DNA from: Gossypium raimondii
Taxonomy: Eukaryota > Streptophyta > Magnoliopsida > Malvales > Malvaceae
Length of the DNA stretch: 64,000 nt
Assembly (NCBI RefSeq): GCF_025698545.1
Contig: NC_068569.1
Span: 15,810,001 to 15,874,000 of the forward strand
Direction of reading: 5' to 3'
Shown here: positions 1 to 11,221 of the stretch, in pieces
How the letters are laid out: every line of letters begins with the position of its first letter
Position numbering within the stretch: the first letter of the stretch is position 1
Notes under the pieces: model-generated
Databases searched by the model: none
What the model saw: only the letters and a program-made list of their open reading frames with translations
What the model was told of the DNA's origin: nothing
Translations under genes and position numbers: made by a program

Positions 1-98
1 TCGCCGAATGCATTGGTTCGTATTTTCATGACCCAAATATCACATAAGGACCATCAATTCTAAAGCTTTACAAAACTTTCTTCGTCTTTCAAACACAG

Positions 99-3000
99 GG
101 ATGAACCAGTCTAAAGAATTTGCCGGTGAGCTGTTTCAAGCACTAGCTAGGAGGCACAATGTAACTGGTGACTCCATCTATAAAATACAACTCAAACAGT
201 TCTGGGACCAGATTTCTGACGAAAGCTTTGATTCTAGACTCCAAACTTTCTTTGACATGTAAAGCTAATTTTCTCCATTCTTTCAAAAATGAATTGAATT
301 TTTACCACGTGAATTTGTTCTTAAATGTAATTTGTAATTATGCAGGGTGGACAAAGATGCTGACGGAAGGATCACCGAAGAGGAAGTCAAGGAGGTAGGA
401 GTCTACGTACTTGGTCATGCCGACCTCATTCAACTAACTAGAAATGACAATTTTTGTTCACAATAAGTAACTTTTTGAATATTTTGTCATTTTAAAAAGA
501 AAAATTCTAACTGTATGCATTTCATATTGTAGATTATCAGTCTCAGTGCTTCTGCAAACAGACTTTCAAACATTCAGAAACAGGCTGAAGAATTTGCAGC
601 TTTGATCATGGAAGAATTGGATCCAGATAATGCTGGATACATCATGGTAAAAATACCCTAAAGACAAATCTATCTTGCTTGCTTTTATATTCAGCTATTT
701 TTATTTCCTAATGGTTATTGGTTTTTGGCACTGAACAGATTCACAACCTGGAAACTCTCCTATTGCAAGCTCCGAACCAATCCATGAGGGTAGGCGATAG
801 CCGTATTCTGAGTCAAATGTTAAGCCAGAAACTGAAACCTACTCAAGAGAACAACCCATTAAAAAGGTGGTATCACAAGACTAAGTACTTTATAATTGAT
901 AACTGGCAAAGGATCTCGGTTATGATGCTGTGGCTTAGCATTATGGGAGGCTTGTTCGCTTATAAGTTCGTACAGTACCGGAACAAGGCCGTTTTTGATG
1001 TGATGGGCTACTGTGTTTGTGTTGCTAAAGGAGGTGCAGAGACTCTTAAATTCAACATGGCTTTGATTTTATTACCGGTGTGCAGAAACACCATCACTTG
1101 GCTTAGAAACAAGACTAAATTGGGCGCTGTTGTTCCCTTTGATGACAACTTGAATTTCCACAAGGTCAGTGATACTATTAATGCAAGTCTTTTAACTTTG
1201 TTGCCTTTTGGAATTGTGACAGTTCTATTTCAACTTTGAAATCTGAAATCCAATCGTTCTTTTCTAATGTAATGTAATATTCAGGTTATTGCTGTTGGAA
1301 TCAGCATTGGGGTAGCCCTACACGGAATTGCTCATTTAGCTTGTGATTTTCCAAGGCTTCTTCATGCCACTGAAGAAGAATATGAACCCATGGAACCTTT
1401 CTTTGGGGAAGAGCAACCTCCAAACTATTGGTGGTTTTTGAAGGGAGTTGAAGGTATAACAGGTATTATAATGGTGGTGCTAATGGCCATAGCTTTCACA
1501 CTTGCTACTCCATGGTTCAGGCGCAGCAAGCTCAACCTTCCCAAGTTCCTTAAGAAGCTCACTGGATTCAATGCATTTTGGTATTCTCATCACCTTTTTG
1601 TTATTGTCTACTCTCTCCTCATTGTTCATGGTATTTACCTTTACCTCACCAAGAAATGGTATCAGAAAACGGTATGCTTTTTCTTCTTTGTTCTTCTTCT
1701 CATTTCGATTCCCTTCATTAGTACATGCATTGACAGTGGTCAATCTTTGTACCTTAATTACAGACATGGATGTATCTAGCAGTGCCAACCACACTTTATG
1801 CTTGCGAAAGGTTGATTCGAGCTTTCAGATCCAGTATCAAGGCGGTTAAAATTCTGAAGGTATAGAAGCCTATACTATATGCTTCAAGTATCCAACATTT
1901 GCAGCCAATTGCACTGAAAGTGTCCACATTTCTTTTGAAACATACTGATATGCTGTTTTGTTTTCTTGACAAATATGGAAGGTTGCTGTATATCCTGGAA
2001 ACGTATTGTCACTGCACATGTCAAAGCCCCAAGGATTCAAATACAAAAGCGGGCAATACATGTTTGTCAACTGCTCTGCAGTCTCCTCATTTGAGTGGTA
2101 TGTACATTTCGATCCTTGTTCCATTCCTCGCTTTGCTTCAAGTCTACCATTTAGTTTAACCGAGCGAACCATCTGCAAGTCCAGGCATCCATTCTCCATC
2201 ACTTCAGCACCAGGAGATGACTACCTCAGCGTTCATATTCGAACTCTGGGTGATTGGACAAGGCAGCTCAAAACTGTTTTCTCTGAGGTTGGTTAATGTT
2301 CCTACTCTCCTATGACGTTAAAACTTGAATCTGAAATCAAATGCCTTATCAGTTTTTGCTCGTATTGGATTTGGATAATAAACAGGTCTGTCAGCCTCCA
2401 CCTGCTGGGAAAAGTGGATTGCTTAGGGCAGAAGGAACCAATACAAGGTAAGATTTCCTCATCCTCGTATTCAAGTCATTGAAGGAACCAACATTAATAA
2501 CGTCTAATGTGTTAATACTGAATTGCTTTATGTTGCATTCACTGATCTACAGCTTCCCTAAGATTTTGATCGACGGTCCATACGGTGCTCCCGCGCAAGA
2601 CTATAAGAAATATGACGTGGTCCTCCTAGTGGGGCTCGGAATCGGTGCCACCCCAATGATCAGCATCGTGAAGGACATCATCAACAACATGAAAATGGAA
2701 GAAATGGAAGAGGATTCGTTTCCAGGGTCAGGCTTGGAGAACGGGAACTACAACAAGAACAAGAACAAGAACAACAAAGGGTTCAAAACAAGGAAAGCCT
2801 ACTTCTATTGGGTAACAAGGGAACAAGGGTCGTTCGAGTGGTTCAAAGGGATAATGAACGAAGTAGCGGAGATGGACGAGCAGCGGGTGATCGAGCTCCA
2901 TAACTACTGCACCAGCGTGTATGAGGAAGGAGACGCCAGGTCGGCCCTCATAACCATGCTTCAATCATTGCACCATGCCAAGAACGGTGTGGACGTGGTG

Positions 3001-3296
3001 TCGGGAACAAGGGTCAAATCCCACTTTGCCAAGCCGAATTGGCGTCAAGTCTACAAGAACATCGCTCTACATCATCAAGGCGCAAGAATTGGTCAGCTTT
3101 CGCTTTTCACCTAACCATCCTTTTTTCTAATCTATACCCATCTTTACTAAAACATTGTTTTCCCATGGATGAATTCAATGATGCAGGTGTTTTCTACTGT
3201 GGGGCACCCGCACTAACCAAAGAGCTAAGACAATTAGCTTTGGATTTCTCTCACAAGACAGGCACAAAGTTTGATTTTCACAAAGAGAACTTTTAA
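99..3296 (+). CDS. RBOH: Respiratory burst oxidase homolog (plant NADPH oxidase), 5'-truncated by window edge
   Basis: Plasma-membrane NADPH oxidase that passes electrons from NADPH through FAD and two hemes to oxygen outside the cell, making superoxide for defence and signalling. Exons: 99-258, 346-394, 533-646, 739-1164, 1285-1671, 1764-1859, 1982-2097, 2185-2287, 2386-2447, 2553-3091, 3187-3296. They join in frame to 719 residues plus stop. Families run near 900-940, so about 200 N-terminal residues lie outside. Visible: an EF-hand loop ([12 protein letters not shown], exon at 346), ferric-reductase membrane segments with heme histidines ([26 protein letters not shown]), the FAD motif [12 protein letters not shown] (2185), NADPH motifs [10 protein letters not shown] and GLGIGATP (2553 exon), and the C-terminus FDFHKENF. 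From recall it resembles the RBOHA/B/C/D group more than E, F or H/J. The reading frame is intact. The subtype is not settled because the N-terminus is missing. Confidence 0.96.
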
Positions 3297-3396
3297 CAAA
3301 ATCCAGACTCGTGTTTTCTTTTATTTTTTCAAAGTTAAATTGTTTTTAAGGTTTTGTATATGATTTAATAAATTTAAGTGGATATAGCTTTCAGAA

Positions 3397-3422
3397 ATAT
3401 ATATATATATATATATATATAT
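3397..3422. repeat. (AT)n microsatellite
   Basis: Thirteen AT units, about 100 bases past the RBOH stop and probably inside or just after its 3' untranslated region. A likely length-variable marker. Confidence 0.9.
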
Positions 3423-4060
3423 GGTATTTTGCTGCTTCTTTTTTATTTGAAATTCACGCATTCATGAAAATGGCCTTATTCTTGTTGAATATAGAAAATT
3501 TGGTTAGAGTTACATTTCTCTAGCACACTGAGAATTATTGTAACAATTGAACCGCCTCTATATATGTAATCAAAGTCATGTTTTTGGAGTGGGAAAGTAC
3601 TTTATTGTTTGTCAACAACTTCGTTGTTAGAATTTTGATCATTACTACTACCTTTTCTCAATGGCTGCCACTTAAATCATACTAATCAACTATTATTACG
3701 CAGTTTTCAAGTATCCATCGATTCTCCAAACTTTAGAAAATATAAAAACCAGATTGAAATCCAAAGTCGCAGAATCCCGTAACGTAAATGGCTAAAGTAA
3801 AAAAGTGGCTATTATGAGGATGTAATGATGTATATGGCAATTGGCAATTGGCAATCGGCCACCTTTTGTGGTGCACAAATCTACTACGAATTGGATGTTG
3901 AGCCGTTATTAGTTGCGTGAGTCACTTTTGATTTTGTTTGTTTTGACTAAAATGCCACCATATTATATTTTTAGATTAAAAAAGAAGAAGATGCTTATAT
4001 GATAGACTAAAATTACATCATTTACATCATCTCATTTATTTTTATAATATTAAAGTTATA
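3423..4060. other. Intergenic, no gene seen
   Basis: AT-rich sequence between the RBOH 3' end and the inverted-repeat element. No coding frame resembles a protein family. It holds a short triplicated word (GGCAATT) near 3837-3857. Confidence 0.6.
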
Positions 4061-4069
4061 TAAAAATAT

Positions 4070-4939
4070 GGGCAAACTATGAGAATAGTCACTTTTGTTT
4101 ATTTCAAGTTACATTTTAGTCACTTATGTTTGAAATGTTACGTTTTAGTCATTTACATTATCGTGTTGTAATATTTTAGTCACTGAGCCGTTAATTACCA
4201 TTAACGGTATAACTGTAAGCTGGCGTGACACGTTAAATCATCATTTCAAACAAAAAATTTAAGTTAAATTATATAATTGGTCCCCATATTTTTTCGTTTT
4301 GAGCAATTTAATTTTTTTCTTTTATGTTCTTTTAACTTCCTTTCTCTTTTTCTATATTTTTCATTCTCTTATGCTTCTCACTTCTCCATCTCTATTTTCC
4401 ACATAATTAATTCAAAGAAATGAGATTTCAAACATGAGGCATCTTCAGATTATGTCAAACAGTCAACTAAAGGTTACTTGCTAATGTGTAGCTTTTAGCC
4501 ATATGATGGATTTAAAGGCCTGGTTGCACAAAAATCATTTGAGACAACTCTTGAAACCGCCATTGGAATATAGGGAAGGGAAAAGGGAACATAAAAGAAA
4601 AAAAAAAGTTAAAATAACATAAAAGAGATAGAGAAGGGATGAAAACAGAGGGAGAGTCAGAAGAGAATGGAAAATAAAGAAAAGAAAAAAATTAAATTAA
4701 ATTGCTCAAAATGAAAAAATATGGGGGACCAATTGTATAATTTAACCTAAAATTTATGTTTGAAATGATGATTTAACGGGCCACGTGAGCTTACCGTTAC
4801 ATCGTTAACGACAATTAACAGCTCAGTGACTAAAATTTTACAACACGATAACGTAAGTGACTAAAACATAACATTTCAAATTTAAGTGATTAAAATATAA
4901 CCTGAGACAAACAAAAGTAACTATTTTAATATTTTACCC
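4070..4939. mobile_element. Mutator-type MITE with long terminal inverted repeats
   Basis: The 870-bp element starts GGGCAAACTATGAGAATAGT and ends with the diverged reverse complement (ATTTTAATATTTTACCC). The two arms are inverted copies over roughly 330 bases each: blocks at about 4100-4330 (TTTAGTCAC, TTAACGG, GGTCCCCATAT) reappear inverted at about 4680-4925. The flanks carry an identical 9-bp direct repeat, TAAAAATAT, at 4061-4069 and 4940-4948. A 9-bp duplication with long inverted arms is the hallmark of Mutator-like elements. The centre (about 4400-4590) has no transposase frame, so it is non-autonomous. Confidence 0.85.
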
Positions 4940-4948
4940 TAAAAATAT

Positions 4949-6640
4949 CAAAGAAAAACCATAATAATAATTTAGTTTATAAAATAAAATAAAATTTCAA
5001 CATTATAATTTAAATCATACTTTTTTAAGTTAGGATCTAAATCATACTCCGTCACCTAAATTATCTCAACTGTTAGTTTAATTCTTTTAATTTAATTTTA
5101 ATTTAAAACTGTCGTATGATTGGTTAAATTTTTTTTAAAATAAAAAGAATAAAACCAGTTTTAAAAATAAAAGCCAATTTAAATAGCATTTTATAATTTA
5201 AGCGTATAAAAATATGCTTTTCCTAATAAGATATTAAAACTAAAAGAGATTTCCCGATCGGTAGAGGTTGTTAATTGTTATACATTGAATTGAAATTGAA
5301 GCCTATATTTCTCAATAATTCAACACAAAATATTGGATTTGGGTAGAGCATGCCTTGGATTTACTTTCACATATATTATTAATTTCAAATCATATTTTAA
5401 AACTTAGAACTAATTTTCTTTTAACGAAATTTCCATTTAAAAGTCATTTAGATTTAATTTTATTTAAGAGTCATCGAGACTTGAGATTAGAGTGATACTT
5501 GTTTGAGAATTTGATTTAATTTACATTCAAATGTCTTTTAGACTTGATATTGAATTAAAGAAGTCTACTTAAAAGGTTGTCAGGGCTTGATCAAGTATGG
5601 AGAGAGTTTGGATCCAGGCGTTTTTAAGATTTGATGTTGCATAGATGACTTTGCTTCAACGACTTTTTAGACTTGATCTTGAAGAATAAATTTTTTATTC
5701 TTTTGTTATAATTTGATATTTCAAAGGCCTTCTAAACTTGATTTTAAAATCGAGTTTAATCTCTTTTTTGTCGATTAAATAGGATTGAGGTTTAGTCCCT
5801 ATTTTTTCAATTGAACAAAAGTTTTTTGGTCGATTGAACAATTTTCTTCGTAACTGATTATGCGACGTTCTTCAGAAACCTTCTAAGATTCTTGTGCTAA
5901 ATGACCTAGGGTGACTCTTTTTATAAATCCAGTCAATTAAGTAAAAAAAAAAGATTTCTTTTATAATATTTCTCACTTTAAATGATATACAAAAATTAGA
6001 CTCTTTTAATTATTATTTAGATCATTAATTTAAATTAACTAAAAAATATATTTTTATAAAAGAGCTCTAAAATATTTATTTTGGGAAAACATTTGGATTA
6101 GGTTTAAATCTTAAATTTGACATTGTCTGAAGGGTTTACCTCCAACCCGGATAAGATTAGACTGAAACTGTAAAATGAATAAAATCACTTTTAATTATAA
6201 AAAATACATATGTATTTGTTTATTTTTCTACTTATTATTAATTTAATTAAAGACGGGTGAAAATGAAAATTGTCCTACTACATATGCAATTATGAGCTCG
6301 CCCATTGAAAACGTTGCACCGCCGAGTTATTTTTCAAGACATCATTATCAAATTCAAGTACTATCATAAATCACACTGAACTGAATTTCATGGATGAGCC
6401 TCAAGGCTCAAACCTTGATTCCTTTTAGACCCTAAACTTCAGCCATCAAAGCTTATTTGCATCTCCAACCTGCTGTGGGCTTACTTTGTAGTGGCTCGTT
6501 TTTCTTCTTGTAGCAGAATTTCATGCTTTTTTGGGAAAGAATCAAATTCACAAAATCTTACTATGTTTTACGTGTTAGGTTTGGATTTGGCAACTTCCTT
6601 GTAGGCATCTCACATGCATGTTTCTCTTTACTAGATATAG
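4949..6640. other. Intergenic AT-rich stretch
   Basis: No supportable gene. Around 5400-5760 there are loose repeats of a motif like TTTTAGACTTGAT, which may be a decayed repeat. The last 200-odd bases, up to 6844, probably contain the 3' untranslated region of the minus-strand SEC14 gene. Confidence 0.5.
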
Positions 6641-6844
6641 GAGGGTAAAGGCGGTGGCAGGTACCGTACATCATCGGGGGAATGACAGAAAATAATCCCC
6701 ATGCATCACTCGCAGGGGTAGCCCCTGTTAGTCAAAAAGGACATTTCACTGCTTCCTACCTGCAGCTCACTCTTCAGTTGCATAGACAATATAGATATGT
6801 ATATATGAATTTTATTCCTACATAATTGGCATAAGGCAGGTAGA

Positions 6845-8351
6845 TCAACTGGCTGATGGTGCAAGGCAGACTGGCTCTGGAGCAACATCGGATCCAGAGT
6901 GCCCGTTGCCAATACATTGGAGTTTATCATCAAATCCCCACAAATTGGCAGACTTGATATCATCCTGGTTCATCTGTTTCGAGAATTCTTCATGGTTGTA
7001 CTCCAATACAGCCTTTCCTCCAAATTCGGTCGGTAGATTTTCCTCGTCAAAATACGATCTCATCAGCTCCACGCTCTCTGTATTCTTAGGGTACACAAAC
7101 TTCACCTTTTGGAAGGTTTTTGCATCCATGAAGTACTTAACAATCTGCAAAAAACGAAAGCAAAGCAAGTTGATTACTATTTGTGAATAGATCAATCAGT
7201 ATGAGCTGCAATTTATAGTGCAATGCATCAATATCATCTCATTTAGCTTCACAAACCTTGGTTTAAGCAATTATTAAACATGACTAAGCATAAATAGTAA
7301 TGTCCAAAGACATTAAAGGGAGAACGCTGGAGTTTTAGTTTTCAAAAAATAGGGTTCAACCTTGGCATCCTCTAACATACACAAAAATACGAAAAGGAAA
7401 GTTGTTAAGTGGACAGAACTCAAACCTTCCAGAATGCTTCAAAAATTCTTGGGGGATTGTAGAGAAATGCTATAACCAACCTCTCGGGGTAGTGGTTTTG
7501 TAATAGATTAATAGTGTCGCGAGCCGACTTGATGGGCACGCTCGTGCTCAATGTCCACCCAGTAAAGTCTATCAACCATGCCATCTGTTCTTGGGTCTCT
7601 GGAAGGTTTAGGATTGCATTCTCTATCAGATACACCAAATGGCGAAGCTGATTGTCCAACGATGTGGTGTTCTGCAACATTTCTGTCCATGTTAGTAACT
7701 AAAGTGTTTTTGGTTTTCGTTCAAGTTTAAACCTATTACCTGCTTTCCTGGTCGCAGTATAAGAACTGTTCTACCATGTCGGTCATGAAAGCTTGCCCTG
7801 TATACTTTTCCAGTCTCGCCTTCCACTGCAACTTTGTGCTGCAACCAAACATCAAATTCGGTTAGGCAAAATATATTCTTAAACACGAGCTATTCATTAC
7901 TATTATATCAGTCAATCACCATTCACCAATATTTAACTCTCTTTATGAACATTGAACATAATAGCTTACCCAACGTATTTCCTCAGGCTTATAGGTGGAT
8001 CTCCATTTTAGGGTCTCTTCCAGCATTTTCTTCGATTTATCAGCATTCCAGTTTCTTGCCTCCAAGTATCTCCTCAAGCAGGCATCAGTACAATATTTCA
8101 AACTTCGACCAGACAGTGGTCCGATTGCAGCTCGAAGCTCCTTGATCTGATTGTATTTCCGCATTACAGCAACTATTAACCAACTAGTAAGCACAATCTA
8201 AAGACTGAGTAAAAAAATTTTGAGTAGACAGCTCAAAGGTTTTCCCATAAATTAAATAACTCACTAATTGGTCCAACTTTATTACCTTGGATTCTTGCTG
8301 CAAAGAATCATTCTCCTTGTTGTGATGTGAACTGCTCCATCTACTAAACAT
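6845..8351 (-). CDS. SEC14-like CRAL-TRIO lipid-transfer protein
   Basis: Predicted cytosolic phosphatidylinositol/phosphatidylcholine-transfer protein of the Sec14 family. Minus-strand exons in order: 8351-8286, 8146-7970, 7838-7740, 7671-7426, 7144-6845. They join in frame to 295 residues. Residues 1-22 are a short polar leader starting MFSRWSSSHH. Residues 23-81 form the CRAL-TRIO N-terminal helical part (RSLKYCTDACLRRYLEARNW, then EETLKWR). Residues about 88-250 form the lipid-binding fold, with RASFHDRHGRTVLILRPGKQ, then LIDFTGW, the YPERLVIAFLYNPPRIFEAFW block, and FDEENLPTEFGG near the end. The start is the only ATG before the conserved region in the first coding exon. The length matches single-domain plant members without nodulin or GOLD extensions. 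The ligand cannot be read from sequence. Confidence 0.92.
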
Positions 8352-8468
8352 TGTGACTAATACTAGAATCTAACAACCTAGGTCAACCAGCATTACGTTG
8401 CGTAAGATTTGGGACCTATTATTCGGAATTAATCAACTGAAATGGCTGGTAATCTGCTTTCCAAAGTA

Positions 8469-8508
<40 letters not shown>

Positions 8509-10433
8509 TATTTGAGAAAGAAGAAATTAACCTATTCAACTTAGCAGTGAAAGAAATTTGCAGAGAAAATATGCTTCCAGTTCCTCCCCACCCAAAAATA
8601 ACCAGACAGTTACAGTCTAAGAAGGAACACATAAAAAAAAAAAAAAAAAAACAGAGCAAGAAATCAATAACTTCATTGTAATATTCACCCACAATAAAGT
8701 AAAAAAAGAAAGCAAACTTTACCAAAGATAACACCTTCAAGACTGCAAGTCAAGCCGCTAACAGAGCATGCATGCCTGGATCACAAGAATCAGCAGTGAA
8801 TTACAGCTGCAGCAATGTCATTGACATGAGATGAACATTGCGAAGTGCCTGGACCTGGTATTAGATGCTATAATGGAAAAAAAATTAGGGGAACAGAAGA
8901 TAGTGCTGCAAAATCACATGCACGGATGAGGCCTGGGACACCACGCCTGAGAAGACCCACCCACCAGGTTTCATTTTATTCCATCAGATCTGTTGACATC
9001 AAAATCACCATTAACTAGCCTTTTCCTTATGGATCGATTCCTCGAGAGTTAACTTGCATTCGTATAAAAAGCAGTAAAGGTTTAGACTTGTTCACGCAAT
9101 TTACAAAGTTAAATCAACGGAAGAAGCATGATTCAACAAACTGCTACAAACTTTCAGAAGAAGACAGAATAACATCTGATGAATTCTGATCTCATAAAAC
9201 GGAATAGCAACTGAGTTTTAATTTAAATGGAAGAAAATAAGTATAAGATTCTTTATTCCATAACGCCCACACGTCATAAAGGAGGGAGGAAAAGATGATG
9301 CCTTTTACACCGTCCTAACTAGTAACAATAAACGCTTGGCTTGTCCTAGTCTTTACTCACTCCCCAGTAGTAGTTCAACTAGTTTGGCCAAAGCCTAGTG
9401 CTTGTTCCATCAACATAATAAAAGCTTTATTTTTGTAATAGAAAACATGTAAGAGTTAACTCCAACAAATAATAACCCAGAAAATCTTCTGCGTTATTAA
9501 AAAATGTAAATATCGAAAGAGAAAGGAAATGAAATATAGATCAATGAATACAAAGAAAAAAACGCAGTCAAATATGCGGGGGAGAAAACCTAACAAAAAA
9601 GAAAACCCAATAGCTGTGCTTCAGTAGTGGCCTGTGAAAAGAAACAGGGCAAAGACTCTGTTCTGCTATAGAGAGAAAGGGAAAGGAAAAAGAGACGGGT
9701 GGATGTTTGATCAAGAAGTGGCATGGGCTTCTAAAACACGAGTAGGTAGCTAATCCAACAGGAAGATTGAAAGTTAAAAGTTTAAATGATCGGATCTTGA
9801 TTAGCCAACTTTTATGGCTTTAGCTTCTTTCTTTTCGGGTGTTGAGAAAGTGCTACGGCCACATTTTGTCGTCGTTTTGTGGGAAATAGCATAACTAAGG
9901 CATTAAGCTTTTCAGTAAAAAAGGACATGATTCAGACATAAAGGGAAACAATGTCAACCATTATTACATAGTGGACAGAATGGAAAGCAAGAGTGGAAAA
10001 TAAATACAATGGAAACAGCAAATCGGGATTGAAAATGGATAGTCGGCCGCCACAGACTAGACTAATGGCTTTCCAAAAGGAAAAGTCTCCATAAACACGT
10101 GGCCTGTCAATTCATCCGTGCAAGCTTCTCTTTTTCTTCTTTATGGATTTTTTCTGCTTGTCCTTGGCCTTAGATTTTCCACGCCATTCCAGAAGTACCA
10201 ATGTCGCTTTGCAATCGTATTACTTCTCTCAGAGCTCAAATGATAAACGTGAAGCATTAAAATTAGAGATAACGTTTTAAATTTTACCATAACCTATTGT
10301 TCTTATAATAGATTTTGATTTGAAAAAATAATAATAAGTTTAGAGTTTGAGTCGAGTTTAATTTTATAATACAAACAACTCGAATTACTTAAATTCTAAA
10401 TTCGAGACTTTCTACCCTAAAAATATTCTTTTA
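8352..10433. other. SEC14 5' leader/promoter region and intergenic DNA
   Basis: No protein frame is supportable here. It should hold the leader and promoter of the minus-strand SEC14 gene. It contains the AAT repeat below and a poly-A run at about 8634-8651. A lysine-rich minus-strand stretch near 10125-10180 (reading GKSKAKDKQKKS) is too short and unanchored to call. Confidence 0.5.
8468..8506. repeat. (AAT)n microsatellite
   Basis: About 13 AAT/TAA units just upstream of the SEC14 start codon, likely in its leader, a 5' intron or the promoter. Confidence 0.9.
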
Positions 10434-10640
10434 AACGAAGGTATTCGTGCTTGGATGGCGGCTCAAGATCAGCCTCATGAAAACCTTATGTTCCCTGAGA
10501 AGGTTCTACCCCGTAGAAACGCTCTTTAATAGAAATTTAACTTTAGCCGGTCGTGACCAAAAAACCACCGATTTGGCTTGGATGCCTGGCTTATCAATTT
10601 ATCCGGTAAACTATTAGGGGCTCATGTAGCCCATGCCAGA
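10434..10640 (+). pseudogene. Nuclear plastid insert (NUPT): psbD tail overlapping psbC head
   Basis: Bases 10434-10529 read in one frame as the end of photosystem II D2 ([16 protein letters not shown]...RNAL, stop). Another frame over 10518-10640 reads the start of CP43 (ETLFN, LAGRDQ, then GAHVAHA). The known overlap of these two plastid genes is preserved, so this is a copy of plastid DNA, not two nuclear genes. Compared with the usual CP43 start, about 10 bases are missing and several codons are changed near 10582-10595 (the WWAGNARL region). There is no promoter or transit peptide, so it is almost certainly inert. Confidence 0.9.
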
Positions 10641-11143
10641 TAAATAATAGATTAGAGTAAATATCTGTTTGATTATGAGTAAATAGGTCTCTCTCAACCA
10701 AAATTACAAAAAAAAATCAACTCGAATTTTATTTCACCTATTGAACATAGAATCAGTCATATTGTAATAAGATTTTAATTTGACATTTTTAAATTTTTAA
10801 ATTTTTAAATTAACTCAAATAATTTCACTCAATTCAACTCTAATTTTATTTCACTCGACTTTATTCAAAAAATATCAAATTAAATTAAAATTAAATTAAA
10901 ATTCTAGTGAACTCAATTAATTCCAAGTTTCTTCACATTCACCCCTACATTTTTGTTTGTTGGACACAATTTATTAAAACAGCATGTTATTGTGTTGAAA
11001 CAAAAAACATTTATTCAAAAATCATGCGGTTTGACGAAAAGATAAACCTGATTTCGTCTTTATTTTGTTATTTTTAGATCAATCGATTATTTTTGCATGT
11101 ATATTTCTCATCAAAAGTTGGAATTAAAACCATAAGAAATTAA
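10641..11143. other. AT-rich spacer
   Basis: No gene seen. It holds a short repeat of TTTTTAAA words at 10785-10812 and TTAAATT words near 10880-10905. It separates the plastid insert from the tRNA-like unit. Confidence 0.5.
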
Positions 11144-11221
11144 GGATCCAGGTGGATTCGAACCACCAGCCTCCCAAACAACAATGTTTGAGCGCTCTGC
11201 CGATTTTGAGCTTATGGATCC
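11144..11221 (-). ncRNA. tRNA-like Pol III unit with abnormal anticodon arm
   Basis: On the minus strand the ends pair perfectly as a 7-bp acceptor stem (GGATCCA with TGGATCC). There is a 4-bp D stem (GCTC/GAGC) and a perfect T arm (GGTGG-TTCGAAT-CCACC), whose GGTTCGAATCC matches the Pol III B box. The A-box region (AAGCTCAAAATCGG) is also near consensus. A TTTT tract follows about 17 bases downstream. The middle is wrong for a tRNA: it folds as a 7-bp stem (CTCAAAC/GTTTGGG, one G-U pair) with a 6-base loop (ATTGTT) and no clear anticodon. It is either a decayed tRNA or a tRNA-like RNA. No tRNA identity is assigned. Confidence 0.55.

Noticed and set aside
8429..8740. Poly-Leu/Phe frame on the minus strand and poly-Asn frame on the plus strand
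   Set aside because: Both come from the AAT microsatellite and an A-tract in the SEC14 leader region.
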